NCBI RefSeq assembly: GCF_900105945.1
Contig: NZ_FNSO01000004.1
Location: 1,054,001-1,118,000, forward strand
Direction: 5' to 3'
Source: Amycolatopsis tolypomycina
GTDB lineage: Bacteria > Actinomycetota > Actinomycetes > Mycobacteriales > Pseudonocardiaceae
DNA: 64,000 nt
Made by a program: the position numbers and the translations under genes. Positions 35,755 through 43,880 of the stretch are shown one piece after another. Below the pieces are notes generated by a model that was not told where the DNA came from, searched no databases, and worked only from the letters and a program-made list of their open reading frames with translations. Position 1 is the first letter of the stretch; each line of letters opens with the position of its first letter.

Positions 35755-35768
35755 CCCTGTAGTACTAG
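35747..35768 (+). repeat. Right terminal inverted repeat and target copy (CTAG) of the IS
   Basis: The inverted repeat at 35747-35764 is the exact complement of the left end. CTAG at 35765-35768 is the second target copy. Confidence 0.92.
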
Positions 35769-35781
35769 CCCCCGCCCCAAA

Positions 35782-35864
35782 CGCCCCAATGTGGCGTTGG
35801 TTGCGTCCAACGCACCCAATGTGGCGTTCGGTGCGTTGGACGCACCGAACGCCACATTGGGGCG
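35782..35864. repeat. Large intergenic hairpin built from CCAATGTGGCGTT repeats
   Basis: The outer arms are a perfect 17-bp inverted repeat (35782-35798 with 35848-35864). Inner arms around TGCGTCCAACGCA and TGCGTTGGACGCA extend the pairing to about 35 bases per side. The loop holds another direct copy of CAATGTGGCGTT (near 35817-35828). Before the IS inserted, this lay 13 bases beyond the monooxygenase stop, and it sits 13 bases beyond the lacI-type stop on the other strand, so it may act as a bidirectional terminator. Confidence 0.75.
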
Positions 35865-35877
35865 CATGAGAGCCGGG

Positions 35878-36927
35878 TCAGCGGGGCTGGTGCGCGCCAC
35901 AGGAGTCGCGGACCACCAGTTTCGTCGGCAGCAGCACCGGTTCCGGGGCCGTCGCGTTCTCGAGCATCGTCAGCAGCGCGCCCGCCGCCGCGGTGCCGAA
36001 GCCCGGCTTGTCCTGGGCCACCGTCGTCAGCGCCGGGTCCACCAGCGACGCCACTTCGATGTCGTCGAACCCCACCACCGCCAGGTCCGCCGGGACCCGC
36101 AGCCCGGCCGCGCGGGCCGCCAGGAGGGCGCCGACCGCCATCTCGTCGCTGGCCGCGAACACCGCCGTCGGCGGGTTCTTGCGGGCCAGCAGCCGGCGCA
36201 TGCCGACGAAGCCGCTCTCGCGGTAGAAGTCGCCGCCCACCACGAGATCCTCCGACACCGGCAGGCCCGCCTCGGCCAGCCCGCGCCGGTAACCCTCGGT
36301 GCGCGCGGCCGCCGGTGCGTTGCCGCGGGGGCCGGTGATCGTCGCGATCCGGCGGTGGCCGAGCGCGGCCAGGTGCCGGACCGCCTCCGCCGCGCCCCCG
36401 GCGTTGTCCGACGTCACGTGCGTCGCCCGCGGTCCGGACAGGGCGACGTCCAGTGCGACGCACGGCAAGCCGGACTGGGCGAACGCGGTGAACGCGTCGG
36501 CGTCCGTGCCGCTGTCGATGAGCACCAGCCCGGCCAGGTGGTGCCGTCGGGTCATGCTCACGTAGCCGATCGGGTCGGCCAGCGACACGCCCGGGTGGCG
36601 GTCGCGGGCGTCGTCGCTCGTCGCGAGCAGCAGCAGGTGGTAGCCGTGCGAACTCAACGCGGACTTGAGGCCCAGCAACAGGTCCTGCAGGAACGGGTGC
36701 CGCCAGCCGGGCCGCCGGTGGTCGGTGTCCCAGACCAGCCCGACCATCGCCGACTGCCGGCGTGACAGCGCCCGCGCGGATTCGTTCGGCGAGAAGTCGA
36801 GGTCCCGCGCCACGCGCTCGACGCGTTCGCGGGTCGTCGCGCTGACCGTGGCCGGGCGGTTGAACACCCGCGACACGGTGGCGACGGAAACCCCGCAGAG
36901 CTGCGCGACCTCGCGGGCGGTGACCAT
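35878..36927 (-). CDS. LacI-family repressor of the beta-glucoside/cellobiose operon
   Basis: The 349-residue regulator has a LacI helix-turn-helix (VAQLCGVSVATVSRVFNRPA), a hinge helix and a periplasmic-binding-protein-like effector domain. AGGAGG precedes the ATG at 36927. It diverges from a sugar ABC operon. The recognition helix carries Val-Ala before TVSR, as in GalR/CcpA-like proteins that bind TGTAAnCGnTTACA words. Exactly such a palindrome lies 16 bases before its start, suggesting autoregulation. The effector is probably cellobiose or a related beta-glucoside released or imported by the neighbours; this is inference. Confidence 0.88.
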   Translation of the reverse strand: MVTAREVAQLCGVSVATVSRVFNRPATVSATTRERVERVARDLDFSPNESARALSRRQSAMVGLVWDTDHRRPGWRHPFLQDLLLGLKSALSSHGYHLLLLATSDDARDRHPGVSLADPIGYVSMTRRHHLAGLVLIDSGTDADAFTAFAQSGLPCVALDVALSGPRATHVTSDNAGGAAEAVRHLAALGHRRIATITGPRGNAPAAARTEGYRRGLAEAGLPVSEDLVVGGDFYRESGFVGMRRLLARKNPPTAVFAASDEMAVGALLAARAAGLRVPADLAVVGFDDIEVASLVDPALTTVAQDKPGFGTAAAGALLTMLENATAPEPVLLPTKLVVRDSCGAHQPR

Positions 36928-36942
36928 GGTGACCTCCTGGTT

Positions 36943-36956
36943 TGTAACCGGTTACA
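36943..36956. promoter_or_regulatory. LacI-type operator TGTAACCGGTTACA
   Basis: This is a perfect 14-bp palindrome with the CG-centred GTAAnCGnTTAC pattern bound by many LacI-family regulators. It lies just upstream of the lacI-type gene and 131 bases before the operon start. Confidence 0.8.
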
Positions 36957-37028
36957 TCTGTAGCACACGACCTCAGACTGCGTAAACGCCAGGGCGCGTT
37001 ATTATTTCGTTACTTGACGGAAGTCGGC

Positions 37029-37042
37029 TGGGAGCGCTCTCA
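37029..37042. promoter_or_regulatory. CebR-box-like operator TGGGAGCGCTCTCA
   Basis: This matches 13 of 14 positions of the Streptomyces CebR site TGGGAGCGCTCCCA and lies 45 bases before the solute-binding-protein start. CebR represses cellulose-derived sugar uptake until cellobiose binds. Confidence 0.75.
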
Positions 37043-37087
37043 TGGGACCCGCGTTTTCCGACCGGCCCGCAGAACAACGGAGATCTC

Positions 37088-38368
37088 ATGCGCCCGAAAA
37101 CGAGAAACCGCCGGATCCGCCTGCTCGCCGGGGTGGGTGCCACCCTGGTCGCGCTCACCGCGGTGAGCGCCTGCGGTGACAGCGGTGCCGCCGGCGGCAA
37201 GATCAAGCTGAGCCTCGGCCTGTTCGGCAACTTCGGCTACACCGACCTGATCAAGGAGTACCAGGCGGCGCACCCGGACATCGAGATCACCGAGCGGACC
37301 GCCGCCTACTCCGACCACCACAAGAACCTCGCCGCGCACCTGGCCACCGGCGCCGGCGCCGCGGACGTCGAAGCCATCGACACCGGGTACGTCGCCCAGT
37401 TCAAGGCGACCCCGGACAAGTTCGTCGACCTCAACACCGTCGGCGGCGACAAGCTCAAGGACCGCTGGCTGGCCTGGAAGTGGGCCGCGTCGCTGGGCAA
37501 GGGCGGGCAGCAGATCGGCTACGGCACCGACGTCGGCGGCCTCGCCATCTGCTACCGCCGCGACATGTTCAAGACCGCCGGGCTGCCCGAGGACCGCGAC
37601 GCCGTGTCCGCGCTCTGGCCCACCTGGCAGAAGCTCTTCGAGACGGGCAAGCGCTTCCAGGAAAAGGCGCCGCAGGGCGTCAAGTTCATGGACGGCGGCC
37701 CGACCGTGCTCAACGCGATCGTCGGCCAGGCCCCGCAGGGCTACTACGACCAGAACGACCAGGTCATCGTGGGCAGCAACCCGGCCCTGCGCCAGGGCTG
37801 GGACCTCGTGGTCGACGCGGTCAAGGCGAACCTGAGCGCCGGCCTGCTCTACAGCACCCCGCAGTGGAACACCGGCTTCACCCAGGGCCAGTTCGCGACC
37901 GTCACCTGCCCGGCGTGGATGATGACCAAGATCAAGGACCAGGCGCCGGACACCGCCGGCAAGTGGGACGTCGCGGCCGTGCCCGGTGGCGGCGGCAACT
38001 GGGGCGGCTCGTACCTGACCGTGCCGAAGTCGGGCAAGCACACCAAGGAAGCCGCCGAGCTCGCCGCGTGGCTGACCGCGCCCGAGCAGCAGGCGAAGGT
38101 GTTCACCAGCAAGGGCCTGCTGCCGTCGGCGCCGTCGCTCTACGACGACCCGAAGATCACCGGCTACACCAACCCGTTCTTCTCGGGCGCGCCCGTGGGC
38201 AAGGTCTTCACGGACGCGGCGAAGAAGCTGAACCCGCAGTACCAGGGCCCCAAGGCCGGCGACGTGCAGACCGAGTTCGGCAACGCGATGCAGCGCGTCG
38301 AGCAGGGCAAGCAGGACGGCGCGGCGGCGTGGGACCAGCTGGTCGGTGACGTCGCGAAGATCAAGTAA
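37088..38368 (+). CDS. cebE: Sugar ABC transporter solute-binding lipoprotein, CebE-like
   Basis: The 426-residue protein has a basic N-terminus, a hydrophobic core and the lipobox AVSAC near residue 29, then the class I sugar-binding fold (GLFGNFGYTDLIKEYQAAHPD and onward). It would be anchored outside the membrane and deliver an oligosaccharide to the two permeases. Order binding protein, two permeases and GH1 glucosidase equals cebEFG-bglC of Streptomyces, pointing to cellobiose/cellotriose. The ATPase, as usual for these systems (MsiK), is not encoded here. The preceding gap holds the two operators. Confidence 0.87.
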   Translation: MRPKTRNRRIRLLAGVGATLVALTAVSACGDSGAAGGKIKLSLGLFGNFGYTDLIKEYQAAHPDIEITERTAAYSDHHKNLAAHLATGAGAADVEAIDTGYVAQFKATPDKFVDLNTVGGDKLKDRWLAWKWAASLGKGGQQIGYGTDVGGLAICYRRDMFKTAGLPEDRDAVSALWPTWQKLFETGKRFQEKAPQGVKFMDGGPTVLNAIVGQAPQGYYDQNDQVIVGSNPALRQGWDLVVDAVKANLSAGLLYSTPQWNTGFTQGQFATVTCPAWMMTKIKDQAPDTAGKWDVAAVPGGGGNWGGSYLTVPKSGKHTKEAAELAAWLTAPEQQAKVFTSKGLLPSAPSLYDDPKITGYTNPFFSGAPVGKVFTDAAKKLNPQYQGPKAGDVQTEFGNAMQRVEQGKQDGAAAWDQLVGDVAKIK

Positions 38369-39288
38369 TGGCGCTCACCTTCGCCGAGCGGCGGCAGAAG
38401 TGGGACGTCAAGCTGTCGCCGTTCGGTTTCATCAGCCCGTACTTCCTCATCTTCGGCGTCTTCGGGTTGTTCCCGCTGCTCTACACGGCCTTCGTGTCGC
38501 TGCAGAAGCGGAACCTCATCGACGCCGAGGGTGCGACGTTCATCGGGTTCGGCAACTACGAGCAGCTGCTGTTCCACGACCCGTACTTCTGGAACGCGAT
38601 GGGGAACACGGTCAGCCTGTGGCTGCTGACCACGATCCCGCAGATCCTGTTCGCGCTCGGCATCGCGCACCTGCTCAACCGGCGGCTGCGCGGGCGGATG
38701 TTCTTCCGGATGGGGATGATCCTGCCGAACATCACCTCGGTGGCGGCGGTGACGATCATCTTCGCGCAGCTGTTCGGCCGGGACTTCGGCCTGGTCAACT
38801 GGGTGCTGAGCTGGTTCGGCGCCGGGCAGATCGACTGGCAGGCCGGCACGGCCAGCTCGCACACGGCCATCGCGGCGATGGTCGTGTGGCGCTGGACCGG
38901 CTACCACGCGCTGATCTTCCTGGCGTCGATGCAGGCGATCCCGTCGAGCATGTACGAAGCCGCCACGCTCGACGGCGCCCGCGGGTGGCAGCAGTTCTGG
39001 CGGATCACCGTGCCGCTGCTGCGGCCGCAGATCATCTTCTCCACGGTGATCGCGACGACCGGGAACATGCGGCTGCTGGCCGAGCCGCTGCTGTTCAACC
39101 CGGGCACGGCGGCCGCCACCGGTGGCTCGGACCGGCAGTTCCAGACCGCCGCGCTCTACCTCTACGAACAGGGCTTCGCCAAGTACGACTTCGGCTACAG
39201 CTCGGCGATCGCGCTGATCCTGGCCGTGGCCACGATGCTCGTCGCCGGCCTGTCGTACCTGGTGACCCGGCGCATCCAAACGGACTGA
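38368..39288 (+). CDS. cebF: Sugar ABC transporter permease, CebF-like
   Basis: The 306-residue inner-membrane protein is of the MalF type with six predicted helices and the EAA loop (SMYEAATLDGARGWQQFWRI) that contacts the ATPase. The ATG at 38368 shares its A with the TAA of cebE (TAATG), indicating translational coupling. It forms the channel with the next gene product. Confidence 0.9.
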   Translation: MALTFAERRQKWDVKLSPFGFISPYFLIFGVFGLFPLLYTAFVSLQKRNLIDAEGATFIGFGNYEQLLFHDPYFWNAMGNTVSLWLLTTIPQILFALGIAHLLNRRLRGRMFFRMGMILPNITSVAAVTIIFAQLFGRDFGLVNWVLSWFGAGQIDWQAGTASSHTAIAAMVVWRWTGYHALIFLASMQAIPSSMYEAATLDGARGWQQFWRITVPLLRPQIIFSTVIATTGNMRLLAEPLLFNPGTAAATGGSDRQFQTAALYLYEQGFAKYDFGYSSAIALILAVATMLVAGLSYLVTRRIQTD

Positions 39289-39297
39289 GGAGCGGAC

Positions 39298-40185
39298 ATG
39301 ACCACCGTGCTGACCCCGGCCGCGCCCGCGCCGCCGGCCGCCTCGCGCGGGCGGCTGCGGCGGATCGGGAAGCGGGTCACGAGCCCGTGGACCTACGCCG
39401 CGCTGATCGCGATCCTGGCCGGTTCGGCGTTCCCGGTGTACTGGTCGTTCGTCGTCTCCTCGCAGACGACGGAGGCCGTGGGCAAGGTGCCGCCGGTGCT
39501 GGTGCCGGGCGGGCACCTGTTCGAGAACATCGCCCGCGTCTTCGACGAGACGGACTTCGCGCTGGCGCTGGGCAACTCGCTCATCGTCGCGGGCACGATC
39601 ACCGTCTCGGTGGTGCTGTTCTCGACGCTGGCCGGGTTCGCCTTCGCCAAGCTGCGGTTCCGCGGGCGGACGGCGTTGCTGCTGGTCGTGGTGGCCACCC
39701 AGGCCATCCCGACCGAGCTCGGCGTCGTCCCGCTGTACATGATGATGGCCGACTTCGGGTGGGCGGGGGAGCTGCAGGCGGTGATCGTGCCCGGCCTGGT
39801 CACCGCGTTCGGCGTGTTCTTCATGCGCCAGTACTTCGAGCGGGCGCTGCCGCTGGAGCTGCTGGAGGCCGGCCGGATGGACGGCTGCGGCTCGCTGCGG
39901 CTGTTCTGGCACGTGGCCCTGCCCGCCGCCCGCCCGGCCGCCGCGGTGCTCGGGCTGTTCACCTTCATGCAGGCCTGGAACGACTTCTTCTGGCCACTGG
40001 TGGTGCTCGTGCCGGAGAACCCGACCGTCCAAACCGCACTGTCCACTCTGGCCAGTGGCTACACCACCGACTACACGCTCGTGCTCACCGCCGCCACCAT
40101 CGGCACCGTCCCCGTCCTGATCGTGTTCCTGCTGTTCGGCCGCCAGATCGTCGGCGGCATCATGCAGGGCGCGCTCAAGGGCTGA
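39298..40185 (+). CDS. cebG: Sugar ABC transporter permease, CebG-like
   Basis: The 295-residue MalG-type permease has about 35 hydrophilic N-terminal residues, six membrane helices and an EAA loop (LELLEAGRMDGCGSLRLFWH). It starts nine bases after cebF with GAGG upstream. It ends 17 bases before the beta-glucosidase gene, so transport and hydrolysis of the sugar are co-transcribed. Confidence 0.9.
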   Translation: MTTVLTPAAPAPPAASRGRLRRIGKRVTSPWTYAALIAILAGSAFPVYWSFVVSSQTTEAVGKVPPVLVPGGHLFENIARVFDETDFALALGNSLIVAGTITVSVVLFSTLAGFAFAKLRFRGRTALLLVVVATQAIPTELGVVPLYMMMADFGWAGELQAVIVPGLVTAFGVFFMRQYFERALPLELLEAGRMDGCGSLRLFWHVALPAARPAAAVLGLFTFMQAWNDFFWPLVVLVPENPTVQTALSTLASGYTTDYTLVLTAATIGTVPVLIVFLLFGRQIVGGIMQGALKG

Positions 40186-40202
40186 CCTCCCCGGAGCTCA
40201 CC

Positions 40203-41564
40203 GTGACATCCAGTTTTCCACCCGGCTTCCGCTGGGGCGTGGCCACCTCGGCGTTCCAGATCGAGGGCGCCACCACCGAGGACGGCCGCGGACCGTCCAT
40301 CTGGGACACGTTCGCGGCGGTCCCCGGCGCGGTGGCGGGCGGCCACACCGGCGAACCGGCGGCCGACCACTACCACCGCTGGCACACCGACCTCGACCTG
40401 CTCACCGAACTGGGCGTCGACGCCTACCGGTTTTCGGTGTCGTGGCCGCGGATCCAGCCGGACGGGCGCCGCTTCGAACGCCGGGGGATCGACTTCTACC
40501 GCCAGCTCGTGGAAGGCCTGCGGGAGCGGGAGATCGAGCCGTTCCTGACGCTCTACCACTGGGACCTGCCGCAGGCGCTGGAGGACGAGGGCGGCTGGCG
40601 GTCGCGGGAGACGGCCCACCGGTTCGCCGAGTACGCCGCCCTGGTGCACGAGGAGCTCGGCGACGTCGTCGACCACTGGACGACGCTCAACGAGCCGTAC
40701 CCCTGCGCGGTCGCGGGGTACGGCGAAGGCCGCCACGCGCCGGGGGCCAGGGAGGGACACGGCGCGCTGGCGGCCGCCCACCACCTGCTGCTCGGCCACG
40801 GCCTGGCCGTCCGGGCGATGCGGGCGCAGGCGACCCCGCAGCAGCAGTTCGGGATCGTGCTCAACCAGTCGCCCGCGGTGCCGGTGTCGGACTCGCCTGC
40901 GGACACCGCGGCGGCGGCCCGCCAGGACACGCTGCTGCGCCGCCAGTTCACCGACCCGCTCTTCGGCGGCCGGTACGCGCCGGGCCTGACGGCGATGTTC
41001 GACGGCGTCTCGGACTTCTCGTTCCGCCTCGACGGCGACCTCGAGACGATCGGGACGCCGCTGGACTACCTCGGCGTCAACTACTACTACCGGCTGCACT
41101 GCGCGGACGCGCCGCACCGCGAGCCGGACCCGGCGCTGCGGACCGTGACCGACATCGGCGTGGACACCACACGCCTGCCGGACGTCCCGCGCACGGGCAT
41201 GGGCTGGCCGGTCGAGCCGGAGGGGCTCACCGAAGCCCTCGTCGGCCTGCACAACCGCTACCCGGACCTGCCACCGGTGTTCGTCACGGAGAACGGGTGC
41301 GTGTACGCCGACCGGAGCGACTTCGCGGACTACGAGCGCATCAGCTTCCTGAACGAGCACATCGAGGCGGTCCGCACGGCGGCCGCGGCCGGCGTCGACC
41401 TGCGCGGGTACTTCTGCTGGTCACTGCTGGACAACTTCGAGTGGGCGCACGGGTACAAGCACCGCTTCGGCCTGGTCCACGTCGACTACGAGACGCAGGC
41501 GCGCACGCCGAGGTCGAGCTACCGCTGGTACCGCGACTTCATCGCGGCCCAGCGGACGCCGTGA
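40203..41564 (+). CDS. bglC: Glycoside hydrolase family 1 beta-glucosidase, BglC-like
   Basis: The 453-residue GH1 enzyme begins FPPGFRWGVATSAFQIEGA. The acid/base glutamate is in TLNEPY (near residue 162) and the nucleophile in FVTENG (near residue 360), with the usual WSLLDNFEWAHGY aglycone-site segment. No signal peptide is present, so it works inside the cell on imported cellobiose or related sugars. GGAG precedes the GTG at 40203. Last gene of the ceb operon; glucose released could feed the ROK kinase at 47092. Confidence 0.92.
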   Translation: MTSSFPPGFRWGVATSAFQIEGATTEDGRGPSIWDTFAAVPGAVAGGHTGEPAADHYHRWHTDLDLLTELGVDAYRFSVSWPRIQPDGRRFERRGIDFYRQLVEGLREREIEPFLTLYHWDLPQALEDEGGWRSRETAHRFAEYAALVHEELGDVVDHWTTLNEPYPCAVAGYGEGRHAPGAREGHGALAAAHHLLLGHGLAVRAMRAQATPQQQFGIVLNQSPAVPVSDSPADTAAAARQDTLLRRQFTDPLFGGRYAPGLTAMFDGVSDFSFRLDGDLETIGTPLDYLGVNYYYRLHCADAPHREPDPALRTVTDIGVDTTRLPDVPRTGMGWPVEPEGLTEALVGLHNRYPDLPPVFVTENGCVYADRSDFADYERISFLNEHIEAVRTAAAAGVDLRGYFCWSLLDNFEWAHGYKHRFGLVHVDYETQARTPRSSYRWYRDFIAAQRTP

Positions 41565-41609
41565 GAAAGTCGCTGGAGCACCGGGCCGGGGCCGCCCTAC
41601 GGTGACGCC

Positions 41610-41954
41610 ATGAGCGATCACCCGGCGGCCCCCGTCCCGGCCCTCGAGCCGCCCTACTACGTGGCTGTCTTCACGTCGGTGCGCACCGCCGAGCAGGCCG
41701 GCTACCCCGAGACCGCCGCCCGGATGGAGGAGCTGGTCAAGCAGGTCCCCGGCTACCTGGGCATGGACCACGCCGAGACGCCCGGTGGCCTGAGCATCAC
41801 CGTCGGGTACTTCCGCGACGCCGACGCCCTCGCGCAGTGGCGGAGCAACGCCGAGCACCGCTCGGCCCGGCAGCGGGGCCGGGCCGAGTGGTACGAGAGC
41901 TACACCCTGCACGTGGCGAAGGTGGAGCGCAGCAGCGGCTTCTCTCGCGCCTGA
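41610..41954 (+). CDS. Antibiotic-biosynthesis-monooxygenase (ABM)-domain protein
   Basis: The 114-residue dimeric alpha-beta barrel type protein has the typical core YYVAVFTSVRT, RMEELVKQVPGYLGMDHAE, and YFRDADALAQWRSNAEHR. Small ABM proteins include haem-degrading and quinol-oxidising enzymes, but most are uncharacterised. It lies 46 bases after bglC and converges on fadD15, with three bases between the stop codons. No cofactor residues can be assigned by eye. Confidence 0.78.
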   Translation: MSDHPAAPVPALEPPYYVAVFTSVRTAEQAGYPETAARMEELVKQVPGYLGMDHAETPGGLSITVGYFRDADALAQWRSNAEHRSARQRGRAEWYESYTLHVAKVERSSGFSRA

Positions 41955-41957
41955 GCG

Positions 41958-43754
41958 CTACTTCTTGTACAGGCCCTCGATGTCGTTGGCGTAGTTCTTC
42001 GAGACCACGTTCCGCTTCAGCTTGAGGCTCGGCGTGATCTCCCCGCCGGCCTCGGTGAAGTCGTTGGCCAGCACGGTGAACTTCTTGATCGCCTCGGCCT
42101 TGGACACCGACTTGTTGGCCTCGTCGACCGCGGCCTGGATCTCCGCGACCAGGTCGGGGTCGGTGGCCAGGTCCGCGACCGAAGCGCCGGCCGGCTTGCC
42201 GTGCTGGGACTTCCACGACGGGAAGTACTCCTCGTCCACGGTGACCAGCGCGGCGATGAACGGGCGCTGGTCGCCGACCACCATCGCCTGGCTGACCAGC
42301 GGGGACGCCTTGATCGTGTCCTCGAGGCCGGAGGGGGCGACGTTCTTGCCGCCCGCCGTCACGATGATCTCCTTCTTGCGGCCGGTGATCTTGAGGAAGC
42401 CGTCGGAGTCGAGCTCGCCGAGGTCGCCGGTGTGGAACCAGCCGTCCGTCAACGCCTCGGCGGTCGCCTGCGGGTTGTTGTAGTACGCCCGGAACACGAC
42501 GTCGCCCTTGAGCATCACTTCACCGTCGTCGGCGATGCGGACCGACGTGCCGTTGACCGGCTTGCCGACCGTGCCGACGCGGAACGCCGTCTGCGTGTTG
42601 ACGTTCGCCGCCGCCGACGTCTCGGTGAGGCCGTAGCCCTCGAACACCGGGACGCCGATGCCGCGGAAGAAGTGCGCCAGCCGGGCACCCAGCGGCGCTC
42701 CGCCCGAGACCGCCGCGACGCAGCGGCCGCCGAGGGCCGCGCGCAGCTTGCCGTAGACGAGCTTGTCGAACACCAGGTGCTTGAGCTTCAGCCCGATTCC
42801 GGCGCCGCCGGAGTCCTGCGCCTCGCTGTAGGCGACGGCGGTGGCCTCGGCGGCGTCGAAGATCTTGCCCTTGCCCTCGCTGTGGGCCTTCTGCTTCGCC
42901 GAGTTGTAGACCTTCTCGAACACGCGCGGCACGGCGACGACGAACGTCGGCCGGAACGTGCCCAGGTCGGCGACCAGGTTCTTGACGTCCGGGGTGTGCC
43001 CGAGGGTGACGCGGGCGGTCAGCGCGGTGACGGCGATCGCGCGGGCCAGCACGTGCGCCAGCGGCAGGAAGCACAGCAGCGAGTTGCCCTGCTCCATCAG
43101 CTGCGGGAACGCCTCGATGTCGGCGCGGATCTCGGCCAGGAGGTTCCGGTGGGTCAGCTCGACGCCCTTGGGGCGGCCGGTGGTGCCCGAGGTGTAGACG
43201 ATCGTGGCGAGCTCGTCCGCGGTCACCTCGCGGCGGCGGTCGTGCAGCTCGTCGTCGGACAGGTCGGCACCGAGCGCGGACAGCTCTTCGACGGCGGGGG
43301 AGTCGCCCTCGATCTGCCACGTGCTGGCCAGGTCGGGGAGCCTGTCGCGCACCTCGTCGAGCGTCGCGGCGTGGGCGCTGGTCTCGACGAAGACGCCCTT
43401 CGCGGCCGAGTCCGACAGGATCCAGTGCACCTGCTCGGCGGAAGAGGTGTCGTAGATCGGGACGGTCACCGCGCCGGCCGCCCAGATCGCGAAGTCGATC
43501 AGCGTCCACTCGTAGCGGGTCTTCGACATGATCGCGACGCGGTCGCCGCGGCCGATCCCGGCCTTCGCCATCCCCTTGGCGACGGCCAGCACCTCGGCCG
43601 CGAACTCCTTGGCGGTGACGTCCAGCCAGCTGCCCTCGACCTGGCGGCGGAAGCTCACCACGTCGGAGAACCGCTCGGCGTTCGCCCAGACGACGTCGGA
43701 CATGTTTTCGTCGTCGGCCACCGGCTTGCCGGCGGGAGCGCTGTATTCGCGCAC
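41958..43754 (-). CDS. fadD15: Long-chain fatty-acid-CoA ligase, FadD15-like
   Basis: The 598-residue ANL-superfamily enzyme has the AMP-binding P-loop YTSGTTGRPKGVELTHRN, the A5 region GYGLTETSAA, the hinge DGWFHTGDLGELD, and the C-terminal catalytic lysine region near LKLKRNVV. It activates long-chain fatty acids to acyl-CoA. The GTG at 43754 (MREYSAPAG) has GGAGG five bases upstream and equals the M. tuberculosis FadD15 start; a GTG at 43790 is less likely. It diverges from the SRPBCC block across 126 bp, as Rv2187 does from Rv2186c-Rv2183c. Confidence 0.9.
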   Translation of the reverse strand: MREYSAPAGKPVADDENMSDVVWANAERFSDVVSFRRQVEGSWLDVTAKEFAAEVLAVAKGMAKAGIGRGDRVAIMSKTRYEWTLIDFAIWAAGAVTVPIYDTSSAEQVHWILSDSAAKGVFVETSAHAATLDEVRDRLPDLASTWQIEGDSPAVEELSALGADLSDDELHDRRREVTADELATIVYTSGTTGRPKGVELTHRNLLAEIRADIEAFPQLMEQGNSLLCFLPLAHVLARAIAVTALTARVTLGHTPDVKNLVADLGTFRPTFVVAVPRVFEKVYNSAKQKAHSEGKGKIFDAAEATAVAYSEAQDSGGAGIGLKLKHLVFDKLVYGKLRAALGGRCVAAVSGGAPLGARLAHFFRGIGVPVFEGYGLTETSAAANVNTQTAFRVGTVGKPVNGTSVRIADDGEVMLKGDVVFRAYYNNPQATAEALTDGWFHTGDLGELDSDGFLKITGRKKEIIVTAGGKNVAPSGLEDTIKASPLVSQAMVVGDQRPFIAALVTVDEEYFPSWKSQHGKPAGASVADLATDPDLVAEIQAAVDEANKSVSKAEAIKKFTVLANDFTEAGGEITPSLKLKRNVVSKNYANDIEGLYKK

Positions 43755-43880
43755 GTGGACCTCCGTGTTCAACGCGGCGGCAGGTGACACCGCTGTTACC
43801 CGCCAGTCAACTTAGCGTGGTGAGCACCTTAAGACCATGCTGATCGACGCCGCGAGGCGAGGCCGTGACATTCTTCGCAC

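Larger units (their letters stand above)
34309..35764 (+). mobile_element. IS701-like insertion sequence, 1456 bp, complete
   Basis: Perfect 18-bp terminal inverted repeats bound the element (TACTACAGGGCTAGATCT at 34309-34326, its complement at 35747-35764), and direct CTAG copies flank it (34305-34308 and 35765-35768). A four-base CTAG-type target duplication is a feature of the IS701 family. Inside lie a DDE transposase gene and a short overlapping frame in -1 phase. Base composition is visibly lower in GC than the surroundings. Intact ends, matching target copies and a long open frame suggest recent insertion. Confidence 0.92.

Noticed and set aside
35878..36927. Calling the LacI-type repressor CebR
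   Set aside because: The recognition helix fits the TGTAACCGGTTACA class better than the CebR box, so the name was withheld.
42201..43787. A 528-codon plus-strand frame opposite fadD15
   Set aside because: It is the complement of a well-conserved ligase and shows only Arg/Val/Asp-rich antisense composition.
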